Below are positions 35,342 to 44,167 of a stretch of DNA of 55,266 bases, one piece after another. The stretch is from assembly GCA_030746555.1 (NCBI GenBank), contig JASLMK010000036.1:1-55266 (forward strand), read 5' to 3'. The notes beneath the pieces are model-generated. The model saw only the letters and a program-made list of their open reading frames with translations. It was not told the origin of the DNA and did not search any database. Positions within the stretch are counted from its first letter, which is position 1. Every line of letters begins with the position of its first letter. Position numbers and translations under genes: made by a program. Source of the DNA: Planctomycetota bacterium. GTDB lineage: Bacteria > Planctomycetota > UBA1135 > GCA-002686595.

Positions 35342-36424
35342 GTGGGACACTGCGAGCCCGTGCACGTCGTCTACCTGCACCCGGCCCTCGTCTGCTCCCA
35401 GACGACCGAGCGCCTGCTCGCCACCCTCGGAGCCGCGCACGAGGCCGGTGTGCGTGCGACCGTGATCTCCCAGCCGGGCTCCCGCACCTGCGCGCTCGAG
35501 GCGAGGGGAATCGAGCTGATCACCGCCGAGCTTCCCGAGCCCGCGTGGAGGGAGCCGTTCGCTGCCTGGAGGACCCGCTCGATCGTGCGCCGCCTGGAAC
35601 CGGACCTGCTGCACGTCACCGACGAGCGCCTGGCGGGCCTGGGCGCGGCGCTGGCTGCGAGCATGCGGATCGGGTGGATCCTCGAGGTGGCGCGCCAGGT
35701 TCGCGGGCCGCTCCTGCGCCACGCCGGGCTGCTGCGCGCCGTCCTGCTGCCCTGCCCGACGTTCGTCGAACGCGCCGTCAACCGCGGGCGCGCCGACCGC
35801 TCGCTCCTGCGGGTGATCGAGAGCGGGCCGGACATCGAGCGCCCCTGGGAGCCCCACGACCTCGACGGCGAGCGTGTGCCTTGCGTGGGGACCTTCGGCT
35901 ACCTCGACGAGACGCACGGCACCGAGACGCTGATCGACGCCGCCCGACTCCTGCGCGCACGGGGTAGGGGCCTGCGCTACGTCGTCCTCGGCGAGGGCCC
36001 GGGCGAGGAAGCCCTGAGGCGTCGGGCCCGCGAGAAGGGCGTCCACGAGGCCTTCACGATCGCCGCGCCCGCCATGGACGATCTCGCGAGCGTCATGCTC
36101 GAGCTCGATCTGCACGCGTCGTGCTCGCTGGAAGGCGGCGCGGACTGGCTGGCCCAGCGAGCCCTGGGCATGGGCATCCCCTCTATCTTCTCCGCTTCCA
36201 GCTCGTCCCTGCACCAGATCGCCGATGAGCGCAACGCCCTGCTCTTCGAGCCCGGCAACGCCGTCGAGCTGGCCGAGCGCATCTCCGCGCTCCTCGACGA
36301 GCCCGACGGTGCGGGCGAGATGGGGCTGCGAGCGCGCACGACCGCCCTGGAGGCCCAGGAGCGGGAGGTCTACCGGCGCGAACTCGCGAAGCTGTACGAG
36401 CAGCTGCGGCCGGTCGGCGTCTAG
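35342..36424 (+). CDS. Glycosyltransferase, GT4-like
   Basis: The product has 360 aa with a GT-B fold. The N-terminal half begins VHVVYLHPALVCSQTTERLLATL, and the C-terminal half has VGTFGYLDETHGTETLIDAARLL, YVVLGEGPGEEALRRRA and the donor-binding E-x7-E-like stretch AQRALGMGIPSIFSASSSSLHQIADERNALLFEPGN. The start is GTG 35342, preceded by GGGCAGGG; an internal GTG at 35360 is also possible. It follows the acyltransferase by 22 nt and probably adds a sugar in LPS or another surface glycan. Confidence 0.8.
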   Translation: MGHCEPVHVVYLHPALVCSQTTERLLATLGAAHEAGVRATVISQPGSRTCALEARGIELITAELPEPAWREPFAAWRTRSIVRRLEPDLLHVTDERLAGLGAALAASMRIGWILEVARQVRGPLLRHAGLLRAVLLPCPTFVERAVNRGRADRSLLRVIESGPDIERPWEPHDLDGERVPCVGTFGYLDETHGTETLIDAARLLRARGRGLRYVVLGEGPGEEALRRRAREKGVHEAFTIAAPAMDDLASVMLELDLHASCSLEGGADWLAQRALGMGIPSIFSASSSSLHQIADERNALLFEPGNAVELAERISALLDEPDGAGEMGLRARTTALEAQEREVYRRELAKLYEQLRPVGV

Positions 36425-36427
36425 TCC

Positions 36428-37711
36428 CTACAGCAGCCCCTGCTCGCGGGCGAGGGTGCTGATCGCGGGCTGCTCGACGAGGAGCTGGAACTTCTCGGGC
36501 TTGCGTGAGCGGTAGCCCTTCAGCCAGTCCTCGATCCCCGGCAGCCGGACGAACTCATGGGCCGCCTGGTCCACCATCTCCGCGTCCCCCATGCCGATGA
36601 TCAGCTCGACCAGGGTCGCGACCGACTGGCCGGTCTCGTTGCGCTCCCAGTGCCACTTGGCCTGCTGCATGCGGTCGGTGAAGTACGCCTCACGCTCGAC
36701 CTCGAGCGTGTCGCGCAACTCGGTACAGGCGTCGTAGTCTGCGCTCGACGCGCCCTGCTCGAAGTCGCCGAGCAGAGCGAACGACTTGCGGTAGTCGCGC
36801 GGCTTGGCCCAGGTGAGCGTCTTGATCTCGTAGGCCACGTCGGTGAAGGTCGCGGGCTCGTGCATCTTCGCGATCGACGCGTAGCGCGTCTGATAGCGGT
36901 TCACCCAGGTCAACTCGGGGTGCTGGGGCCAGCGCTTGCGGAAGTCCTCGCAGCGCTTGATGAATACGCGCGCCCGCTCGCGGGGGACGTTGTCGCCCAG
37001 CATGTACTTGTTCACGAAGCCCTTCAGCTGCGTCTCGAAGTGCTTGGAACCCTCGACGTTCCACGCCGCAACTCTCGCGGACGCCTCGCGGTCGCCGATC
37101 TTCGCCTGCAGCGCCTCCACCTGGGGGCGAAGCTCTGGGGCGAGGTCCAGGTCGATGCGCGAGATCTCCAGCTCCGCGCGACCGATGGCCCCTTCGTTGA
37201 AGTTCTCGGTCGCGACCCGCAGGCGTTCGTGGGGGCTGTAGACCACCTCCGCGGCGTCCCCCAACCAGCTCCGGCCGACGAGATACACGACGCCAGCACC
37301 CCCCACCAGGATGGCGACGACGCCCCAGGTCGGCAGGCCGCGCTTGACCGTGCGACGCGTGCGCGTGACCGCGGCGCGCCGGGGCCCCCGGCTCTCCACG
37401 GCGGGGGCAGCGGGCTTGGCGATCCCCTCGCCGATCGTGAACAACGCCTGGCCGATGCGGAACTCCGAATCCGCGGGGAGCCGCGTCGGTCCGCTCACGG
37501 GCTTGCCGCCGAAGGTAGGCGGAGCGACGCCGGGGCGGGGAGTGAGGATCGCCTCCTCCTCGCTGGTGAACTCCAGCTCGGCGTGCAGCTCCGCCACGTC
37601 CGGTGCAGCAAGCCGGAGGGTGCAGCCCTTGCCGCTGCCGATGATGATCTTGCCGGGGTTCAGCGTGAACTTGCGGCGGGTGCCGCCGTCGTCGAGGGTC
37701 AGTCTTGCCAT
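36428..37711 (-). CDS. FHA-like single-pass membrane protein
   Basis: The product has about 427 aa. Residues 1-95 or so look like a forkhead-associated domain (KFTLNPGKIIIGSGKGCTLRL, DVAELHAELEF, GKPV, FRIGQALFTIGEG), but the phosphothreonine-reading residues are not canonical (GS for GR, AELH for SRxH). A basic linker leads to one membrane helix (about 130-148) and a helical extracytoplasmic region of 270 aa with no recognised domain. ATG 37711 lies 13 bp inside the end of the CAP-domain gene, so the two are translationally coupled. It could be a scaffold linking cytoplasmic signalling to the periplasm. Confidence 0.65.
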   Translation of the reverse strand: MARLTLDDGGTRRKFTLNPGKIIIGSGKGCTLRLAAPDVAELHAELEFTSEEEAILTPRPGVAPPTFGGKPVSGPTRLPADSEFRIGQALFTIGEGIAKPAAPAVESRGPRRAAVTRTRRTVKRGLPTWGVVAILVGGAGVVYLVGRSWLGDAAEVVYSPHERLRVATENFNEGAIGRAELEISRIDLDLAPELRPQVEALQAKIGDREASARVAAWNVEGSKHFETQLKGFVNKYMLGDNVPRERARVFIKRCEDFRKRWPQHPELTWVNRYQTRYASIAKMHEPATFTDVAYEIKTLTWAKPRDYRKSFALLGDFEQGASSADYDACTELRDTLEVEREAYFTDRMQQAKWHWERNETGQSVATLVELIIGMGDAEMVDQAAHEFVRLPGIEDWLKGYRSRKPEKFQLLVEQPAISTLAREQGLL

Positions 37712-39897
37712 GAGTCCAGGTCCAACTCGTTCTCGAATGCTCGGCCCACGCCGAAGTTCTGGGTCCAGTAGCGCCCGCGCTGTGCGGACGCCATCTCTCG
37801 ATGCCCCGAGCCGAGGAGATTGCGGTGGTGGCCGCTGGAACGGATCCAGCCCGCGTGAGCGCCGCCGGGATCGCCCGAGCCGGCGTGGCAGTTCTCGCTC
37901 ACACCGAAGGTGTAGCCGCACAGGCGCATCCGGTCACCGGGAGCGCGGCGCTCGGGGTCGGGCTCGAAGTGCCCGAAGTCGCCCGTGTTCGCCATGTACT
38001 CGGAGTGCATCACGGCGGCCGCCTGGATCTGTGGGTTCCAGGCCAAGGCGCGCCGCCCGAACATCAGGCGGTAGTCGTTGGTGATCTCCACCTGGACTCG
38101 CTCGCCGGCCGCCGGGCTCTGCTCCTTTGGCCTGGAGTCCACGGCCCAGTTGCGCTCGTTCAGGGCGATGACGACGCGGTTGCGCGCCAGGGCCTCACGC
38201 TCCGTCTCGTCCCACGCGAAATCGCGCAGGGTGAGCTGCCCGAGGCGCGTCTCGACGGCGAACAGCCAGTCGGGGAGCTCCGCGGGCCACGGGCGCTCGA
38301 CGTCGATCTCCTCGGAGCGCTCGAGCATCCACGCTAGCTCCTCCACGCCCTCGCGGAAGGAACCCGACAGGGAGACGGGACGGCCGATCTCCCACGCCGC
38401 CCGGACTCCGGCCACGAGCTCGTCCACGCGCGACTGGACCTCGGGGTAGAGCTTCGCCTTCTCCCAGGGCGCCTCGGGCGGGCGGTAGGGATAGAAGTAC
38501 TCCTCGGTGTCGAAGATCAGGGCGAGCGCGGCCTCCCGCGCGCGGTCGAGGGCGCGACGTCGCTCGGAGAGGCGGATGAGGTTGCGCAGGGTCTTGCCGC
38601 GCTCAACCTCGCGCACGGCTCGCTCCCAGCGCACCTCCAGGGAGCGCGCCAGGGCCGCGAGGGCGACGTCACCGAGGTCGTCGAGCGCCGCGAAGGCCTC
38701 CTCGCGCTCGTGCTCGTCGGCCTTGACGAGGGCCGTTTCGAGGGCCTCGATGCGGGCCGCGAGCAATGCCGCTTCGTGTTCCCCGCGCTCCACCCAGCCG
38801 CCGTCGTCGAAGACGTAGCCGCCCTCGGGGAGGGTCTCGCCGCGCTCCCTGGCGACGATCTCCCAGGCCCCCTCCTCGCTCAGGACGCCGCGAGTGATCC
38901 AGCGCGGAAGCTCGGCCAGGAGTTCGGTGCGTCGCGCGCCGTGCGCGTGTAGGAGCAGCTCGTCGAGCAGCCCGCACTCGGCCTCGGCGGAGAGCTCCAC
39001 GAGCCGTGCCGCGGTCTCCAAGGTCTCAGTGGGAAGGGCTTCCCAGGTCGTGAACTCCTCACCCACGATGAGCCCCGACGGCCCGGCGGCCGCGATGTCG
39101 CAGCAGTCAGCGAAACGAACGGGATCGGAGGAGCGAGCCGAGACGATCTCCTCGCGCAGGCGGTGCCGCCGCTCCAGTCCCCGAGCCCGGGCGATGCAGG
39201 CCTCGCGCTCCTCCCCTGCGGGAGAGGCGAGCCCTTGCTCCATCCAGCGCTCGGCGGCGACCAACAGATCGATCGAGCGCGCGGCCTCGCGCGCAGGAGC
39301 GCCCTCGGGGTCGGCGGGGCCTGGGTCGGCCATCGGCTCTCCGCGGATCGGCGGGGCGCCCGCGACCCTCTCCGGCCGCGGGGCAGCACTCTGCGCCGCG
39401 GTTCGAGGAGCGGCACCCCTCCGCTCGGGATCGTCGAAGCGATCGTGGCGGGCGACGAGCGGTGGCTCCCCGGCGATCTCGTTCTCCACCAGCTCGTCGG
39501 GTCGGTAGCCGGTGGGATGGATGGTCCGGTGCACCCTGCCGCCCTCCGCCCGGCGGTCGTAGGCCTCGCTCTGCGCCAGCTCGACCCACTCGCGGGCGAT
39601 CGGATCCTCCGAGTCGAACAACAAGTCCTCGAGGCCCTCCAGCGCCAGGCGCGGATCCATGGCCGACAGCTGTGCGATGCGCCGGGCCAGGGCGTCGCGG
39701 TCGGCGCGGCGGGCACGGATCCGGATCGAGAGCGCCGCCGCGTCCGCGCTCACGACGCCCGCGAGCTTGGCCTCGGCCTGCTCGAGGTTCCCCTTGGCAT
39801 AGTGGAAGCGCGCCGCCTCCACGGCCCCACCGCTCCCACCGCAGGCGACCTGCAGGGTGAGCGTGGCGGTGCAGCAGAGGCGGAGGGTGCGGCGCAT
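37699..39897 (-). CDS. Lipoprotein with C-terminal CAP (SCP/PR-1) domain
   Basis: The product has 732 aa. The signal peptide ends at a lipobox-like LQVAC. The long middle region is mainly helical and acidic with a Pro/Ala-rich, probably disordered stretch (about 130-200). The last 120 residues or so are a CAP domain: VQVEITNDYRLMFG, MHSEYMANTGDFGHFEPDPERRAPGDRM, GVSENCHAG, WIRSSGHHRNLL and YWTQNFG contain the family's His and Glu residues and the GHR-N signature. Bacterial CAP proteins are secreted and their enzymatic role is unresolved. A TACCCT box lies 9 nt before the ATG. It is coupled to the FHA-like gene. Confidence 0.78.
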   Translation of the reverse strand: MRRTLRLCCTATLTLQVACGGSGGAVEAARFHYAKGNLEQAEAKLAGVVSADAAALSIRIRARRADRDALARRIAQLSAMDPRLALEGLEDLLFDSEDPIAREWVELAQSEAYDRRAEGGRVHRTIHPTGYRPDELVENEIAGEPPLVARHDRFDDPERRGAAPRTAAQSAAPRPERVAGAPPIRGEPMADPGPADPEGAPAREAARSIDLLVAAERWMEQGLASPAGEEREACIARARGLERRHRLREEIVSARSSDPVRFADCCDIAAAGPSGLIVGEEFTTWEALPTETLETAARLVELSAEAECGLLDELLLHAHGARRTELLAELPRWITRGVLSEEGAWEIVARERGETLPEGGYVFDDGGWVERGEHEAALLAARIEALETALVKADEHEREEAFAALDDLGDVALAALARSLEVRWERAVREVERGKTLRNLIRLSERRRALDRAREAALALIFDTEEYFYPYRPPEAPWEKAKLYPEVQSRVDELVAGVRAAWEIGRPVSLSGSFREGVEELAWMLERSEEIDVERPWPAELPDWLFAVETRLGQLTLRDFAWDETEREALARNRVVIALNERNWAVDSRPKEQSPAAGERVQVEITNDYRLMFGRRALAWNPQIQAAAVMHSEYMANTGDFGHFEPDPERRAPGDRMRLCGYTFGVSENCHAGSGDPGGAHAGWIRSSGHHRNLLGSGHREMASAQRGRYWTQNFGVGRAFENELDLDSWQD

Positions 39898-39906
39898 GGG
39901 AGGGTC

Positions 39907-39912
39907 AGGGTA
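39907..39912 (-). promoter_or_regulatory. -10-like box (TACCCT)
   Basis: TACCCT on the minus strand lies 9 nt before the ATG at 39897, the same hexamer and spacing class as other genes here. A leaderless transcript is inferred. No -35 is seen. Confidence 0.4.
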
Positions 39913-39957
39913 ACCCGCGGGGATCCGGGCGGGAATCCGAGGGCCGTCGATCGGAGG

Positions 39958-40860
39958 CTATACCTCATCCAGGAGGCGAGGCGACAGGTCCTCCGCGCGG
40001 ATCGGGTCGCCCCCCAACACGGCGGCGCGCTGGATCTCGTTCTCGAGTTCACGCACGTTTCCCGGCCAACTCCAGGCCTCCAGGGCCGCGAGAGCCCCCT
40101 CGTCCAGACGGAGCTCGCGGCCGAGCTCCGCCGAGGCGCGCGCCACGAAGTGCGCCGCGAGGATGGCGACGTCCCCCTCGCGCTCGCGCAGGGGAGGCAG
40201 CTCGATCGTGATGACGTTCAGGCGGAAGAACAGGTCCTCGCGAAAGGTCTTCTCCGCGCACATCGCCGTCAGGTCCTTGTTGGTGGCGGCGACGACTCGC
40301 ACGTCGACGCGCCGCAGCTCGTTCGAGCCCACCGGGCGCACCTCCCCCTCCTGGAGGACGCGCAGCAGCTTGGACTGCATGACCAGAGGCATGTCGCCGA
40401 TCTCGTCGAGGAACACCGTTCCCCCGTCGGCGACCACGAAGTGCCCCGCACGGTCGGCCACGGCACCTGTGAAGGCGCCGCGCACGTGACCGAACAGCTC
40501 GCTCTCGAGCAGGTTGGCCGGGACCGCGGCGCAGTTCTCGGCCAGGAAGGTCCGCGCGGCGCGCGGGCTCTGGTCGTGGATCGCGCGCGCCACGGCCTCC
40601 TTCCCGGTGCCGGTCTCGCCCAGGATCAGGATCGGCACGTCGCTGGGAGCGACCCGCTCCAGCAGATCGAACACGGCGGACATGGGCCGGCTGGCCCCGA
40701 GCATGCCGAAACGACCCGGCGCATCGCCCGCGGCGGCCTCATCCCTCGGCGGGGAGCTCTGCGCGCGCCACTCCTCGGCCAGGGCCGCGAAGGCACCCTC
40801 CTCGCGCGCCTCGGCCATGAGCGCCCTCAGACGATCGCGAAGCTCCCGCTCGGTGCTCAT
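39958..40860 (-). CDS. Sigma-54 AAA+ activator lacking receiver and DNA-binding domains
   Basis: The product has 300 aa, almost all the central sigma-54-interaction ATPase domain. Walker A GETGTGKE is at 81-88, GAFTGA (the sigma-54 contact loop) at 128-133 and Walker B VFLDEIGD at 149-156. DLFFRLN and PPLREREGD carry the sensor and arginine-finger regions, and [15 protein letters not shown] is sensor II. The protein stops at [10 protein letters not shown], right where the Fis-type helix-turn-helix would start. The 45-residue N terminus is a helical stub with no receiver or PAS domain. ATG 40860 overlaps the stop of the helicase gene (ATGA). It may activate sigma-54 promoters from solution or have been re-purposed. 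Confidence 0.85.
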   Translation of the reverse strand: MSTERELRDRLRALMAEAREEGAFAALAEEWRAQSSPPRDEAAAGDAPGRFGMLGASRPMSAVFDLLERVAPSDVPILILGETGTGKEAVARAIHDQSPRAARTFLAENCAAVPANLLESELFGHVRGAFTGAVADRAGHFVVADGGTVFLDEIGDMPLVMQSKLLRVLQEGEVRPVGSNELRRVDVRVVAATNKDLTAMCAEKTFREDLFFRLNVITIELPPLREREGDVAILAAHFVARASAELGRELRLDEGALAALEAWSWPGNVRELENEIQRAAVLGGDPIRAEDLSPRLLDEV

Positions 40861-43070
40861 CTGTGGCGCACGAGCTTCGCGTAGGCCAAGAGCAGGTGCT
40901 TGCTCCCGTAGACAGGAAAGTGGACGGTCGCGCGCGCGTTGACGCCCGAGCCCTGCAGGGCCTCGATCGTCCCGCGCCCGAAGTGATCGTGGACCACGGC
41001 CTCGCCCACGCGGAGCTCGGCGTACTTGCCTTCGGGAGCCTCGAAGGCCCCCAGGCCGGCGTCGTCCTCCTCGTCCTCCGCGCCCTCGACCAGCCGCGGC
41101 GGGATCTCCTCGAGGAAGCGCGAGGGGACGCGCGTGGACTCCTGACCGAAGTGCAGCCGACAAGCGGCGTGGGTCAAGAACAGGCGCTCGCGGGCGCGGG
41201 TCATGCCGACATACAGCAGCCGTCGCTCCTCCTCGAGGCCCTCGTCGCCGTCGGACTCGAAGATCGCCCGGGAGTGCGGCAGCAGCTCCTCCTCGAGGCC
41301 GATGATGAAAACGTGGGGGAACTCCAGGCCCTTGGCGGCGTGCAGGGTCATCAACGTGACCTGGCTCTGCTCCTCGTCCATGCCGTCGGTCTCCCCCACC
41401 AGGGCGATGTCCTGGAGGAATCCGCGCAGGCCGCCCTCGGGGTAGAGCTTGTCGAACTCCGCGGCGTGGGAGTGGAGCTCGTCCACGTTCGCCTCGCGGT
41501 CGGTCCCCGCGCCGTCGTCTACCTGCGCGAGCCACGCCTGCACGTCGATCTCCTCGAGGAGCGCGTCCAGCGCACCGGCCGCGGAGAGGTCTGCGATCCC
41601 CCCCAGCCTCTCCATCAACTCCGAGAACGCGATCATCCCGGTCCTGGCCCGCCCGCGCACCAGCTCCCGCGCCTCCCCCGAGCGCGCCGCCTCGAGCAGC
41701 GACAGGCGTCGGTCCGCCGCCCAGGCCACGAGCTTCTCGAGGCTGCGGTCCCCGACTCCCCGCCGTGGTGAGTTGATCACGCGCAGGAACGCGACGTCAT
41801 CGGTCGGGTTGACGACCAGCTTCAGGTAGGCGATCAGGTCGCGGACCTCTCGGCGGGCGTAGAACTCGACGCCACCGACGACCTGGTAGGGCACCTTCGC
41901 CAGGCTCAGCTGGGTCTCGAGGGCTCGCTGCATGAAGTTCGCGCGATAGAACACGGCGACCGAGTCGAGGGAGGCGCCGGCGCGCTCGAGGGCGCGGATC
42001 TGCAGCGCGATCTCGCGCCCCTCGTCGTTTTCGTCACCGCACTCCAGCACGCAGACTCGCTCTCCCTCCACTCCCTCCGACCACAGTGCTTTCTCCTTGC
42101 GCTCGGCGTTGTTCTCGATCACGGCCTGAGCGGCTGCGAGGATGGTCTTGGTGGAGCGGTAGTTCTGCTCGAGCTTGATGACGCGCGGTGCGCCGAAGTC
42201 CTCCTCGAAATCGAGGATGTTGCGCAGGTCCGCGCCCCTCCAGCCGTAGATCGACTGGTCGGGATCCCCGCAGACGGCGATGTTGCCGTGGTAGCCGGAG
42301 AGGTGCTTGGTCAGTAGGTACTGGACCCGGTTGGTGTCCTGGTACTCGTCGACGCTCACGAATCGGAAGCGGCTGGAGTAGGCGTCCCGCAGGCCCGGGT
42401 GGCCTTCGAACAGGGCCAGCACCTTCAGCAGCAAGTCATCGAAGTCGAGCGCGTTGCTCGCCCGCAGGGCCTCCTCGTAGGCCTTCATGACGCGGCTGAG
42501 GACCTCCTCCTCGATGCCGTCGCCCTCGCCGGGCAGCGAGCCCGCGTCCGGGCCGTTCTTCCACTCGCTGATCCAGCCCCCGACCACCGCCGGGCGGAAT
42601 CGCGTCCGGTCGTAGTTCTTCTCGCGCAGGATGCGCTTGATCAGGGCGTTTCGGTCGGAGGTGTCGTAGATCGAGAAGTCCCGGGTCCAGCCCTCGCCGA
42701 GCACCTCGATCTCGCGCCGCAGTAGGCGCGCGCACATCGAGTGGAAGGTGGAGACCCAGGCTCTGCCCAGAGGCAGCATGCGTTCCACGCGCTCCCGCAT
42801 CTCGCGCGCGGCCTTGTTGGTGAAGGTGATCGCCAGAATCTCCTCGGGGCGCACCCCGTGCTCGGTGACGAGCCAGGCGATGCGGTGCGTCACGACCCGC
42901 GTCTTCCCCGAGCCGGGGCCCGCGAGGATCAAGAGTGGCCCCTCGGCGTGGGTCACGGCTGCGCGCTGAGGCTCATTCAGCCCGTCGAGGAGCCCTTCGA
43001 TTGCCCGCGGAGCGGCCGGCGCCTCGCCCGCACCGGCCTGCAGGCCTCTGACGTCCATCCAGTCCACCAT
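40857..43070 (-). CDS. ATP-dependent DNA helicase, PcrA/UvrD type
   Basis: This superfamily 1A 3'-5' helicase of 737 aa acts in repair, replication restart and plasmid or conflict processing. AGPGSGKTRV (motif I), AITFTNKAAREMRERV (Ia), VDEYQDTNRVQ (II), GDPDQSIYGWRGAD (III), LEQNYRST (IV), LMTLHAAKGLEFPHVFIIG (V) and YVGMTRARERL (VI) are all present. The C terminus has the PcrA-type Tudor-like module (VVHDHFGRGTI .. ARATVHFPVYG .. LLLAYAKL), the RNA polymerase contact in PcrA. ATG 43070 or 43058 is the start; longer frames upstream run into the intergenic region. A TACAAT box lies 11 nt upstream. It is coupled downstream to the sigma-54 ATPase. Confidence 0.93.
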   Translation of the reverse strand: MVDWMDVRGLQAGAGEAPAAPRAIEGLLDGLNEPQRAAVTHAEGPLLILAGPGSGKTRVVTHRIAWLVTEHGVRPEEILAITFTNKAAREMRERVERMLPLGRAWVSTFHSMCARLLRREIEVLGEGWTRDFSIYDTSDRNALIKRILREKNYDRTRFRPAVVGGWISEWKNGPDAGSLPGEGDGIEEEVLSRVMKAYEEALRASNALDFDDLLLKVLALFEGHPGLRDAYSSRFRFVSVDEYQDTNRVQYLLTKHLSGYHGNIAVCGDPDQSIYGWRGADLRNILDFEEDFGAPRVIKLEQNYRSTKTILAAAQAVIENNAERKEKALWSEGVEGERVCVLECGDENDEGREIALQIRALERAGASLDSVAVFYRANFMQRALETQLSLAKVPYQVVGGVEFYARREVRDLIAYLKLVVNPTDDVAFLRVINSPRRGVGDRSLEKLVAWAADRRLSLLEAARSGEARELVRGRARTGMIAFSELMERLGGIADLSAAGALDALLEEIDVQAWLAQVDDGAGTDREANVDELHSHAAEFDKLYPEGGLRGFLQDIALVGETDGMDEEQSQVTLMTLHAAKGLEFPHVFIIGLEEELLPHSRAIFESDGDEGLEEERRLLYVGMTRARERLFLTHAACRLHFGQESTRVPSRFLEEIPPRLVEGAEDEEDDAGLGAFEAPEGKYAELRVGEAVVHDHFGRGTIEALQGSGVNARATVHFPVYGSKHLLLAYAKLVRHR

Positions 43071-43081
43071 GGGGACGGCGC

Positions 43082-43087
43082 ATTGTA
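43082..43087 (-). promoter_or_regulatory. -10 box (TACAAT) of the helicase gene
   Basis: TACAAT on the minus strand, 11 nt before the ATG at 43070, is the best match to the -10 consensus in the window. The leader would be at most a few bases. Confidence 0.45.
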
Positions 43088-43232
43088 GCGACCGCCGCGC
43101 GGGCGCCCACGGACTGTCCGCGTCCGTTCGCCTAAAGAGCGGCGCCGCCCGGGGCCGATACGACAGCGCGGCCGTCGAGAAACCCCTCGCGGGCCGCCGC
43201 GTGGAGTTGCCGTCGGTCCCGACGGCCCCGGC

Positions 43233-44078
43233 ATGTTCGAGTCCATCCGACGCAAGAAGGGCGCCGCGACGCGCCCCGCCCCCGCACGGTCCGAAGGGGG
43301 AGGCGAGGAGAAGCTCCTCGGCCGCCGGGCCAGGCGCTTGAACCTGGTCAATCAGGCGCACTTGGTGCGCTCGATCGACCAGGCCGTGCGCGCCGGCCTC
43401 GCTGGGCGGCTCACCGAGATGGACGACGAGGCAATCGCCGAGATCGCTCGCACGACGCAGGCCGAGCTCCTCACGCTCCTCAAGGCCGGAGCCCAGGCCG
43501 TGCGGGGACTCTCCAAGGAGAAGTTCCTCGAGGAGGCCGAGCGCGACCGCCGGCGCATCCTCGCCGAACGCGAGCGGGCCAGCGAGGACCTCCAAGCCCT
43601 GCTGGAGCAGGTAGACACCCGCCGCCGGGAGATGCTGCAGGCACGCGAGGAGCTCGAGGCCGAGTCCCGGCGCAGCGGTGACGCCCAGGACGAGGTGCTC
43701 GCGCAGCGGATCGCGTCGCTCTTCGAGGAGGAGGACGGCGCGTCCGACGCGGCCGAGCTGCGCGAGCGGGTCACCGACCTGTTGCTGGGCTCCGTCCGCA
43801 CCGAGCGCGAGAAGGTCGTGAAGGCGCAGATCGCCGAGAACCGCCAGTCCGTGGAGAACTTCGAACGGCGAATCACGAAGCTCACGCGGTCGCTCGAAGT
43901 CACCGAGGAGGAGCTGCGGCGCATGGCCGAGCGCAAGGAGGTTGACCCCGGTGTCGCCTCCGTCTTCCGCACGGTCCAGGGCCTGAACGAGGACGAGGAC
44001 GACCTGGAGGCCAAGACCGAGATGATGGCGACCATCTTCGAGGCCAACCTCGTCCTGCAGAAGGGCGGCGGGGCCTGA
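43233..44078 (+). CDS. Cytoplasmic coiled-coil protein, operonic with actin homologue
   Basis: The product has 281 aa, charged and almost wholly helical. After a basic N terminus (MFESIRRKKGAATR), residues about 85-250 have heptad-like patterns (EEAERDRRRILAERERASEDL, LLEQVDTRRREMLQAREEL, ENFERRITKLTRSLEVTEEEL). There is no signal peptide or membrane helix and no family I recognise. It lies 89 nt upstream of the MamK-like actin gene on the same strand, with no terminator between, so it is a candidate filament partner, bundler or anchor. That role is inference from position and structure only. Confidence 0.7.
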   Translation: MFESIRRKKGAATRPAPARSEGGGEEKLLGRRARRLNLVNQAHLVRSIDQAVRAGLAGRLTEMDDEAIAEIARTTQAELLTLLKAGAQAVRGLSKEKFLEEAERDRRRILAERERASEDLQALLEQVDTRRREMLQAREELEAESRRSGDAQDEVLAQRIASLFEEEDGASDAAELRERVTDLLLGSVRTEREKVVKAQIAENRQSVENFERRITKLTRSLEVTEEELRRMAERKEVDPGVASVFRTVQGLNEDEDDLEAKTEMMATIFEANLVLQKGGGA

Positions 44079-44167
44079 GCCCAGCCGGCAACGGACGGAT
44101 CACCGCGGCGCGAACCGAGCTCGCGGCGGGGGGAGTAGTGACATCGAAAACCTGAAGGAACCACCCA

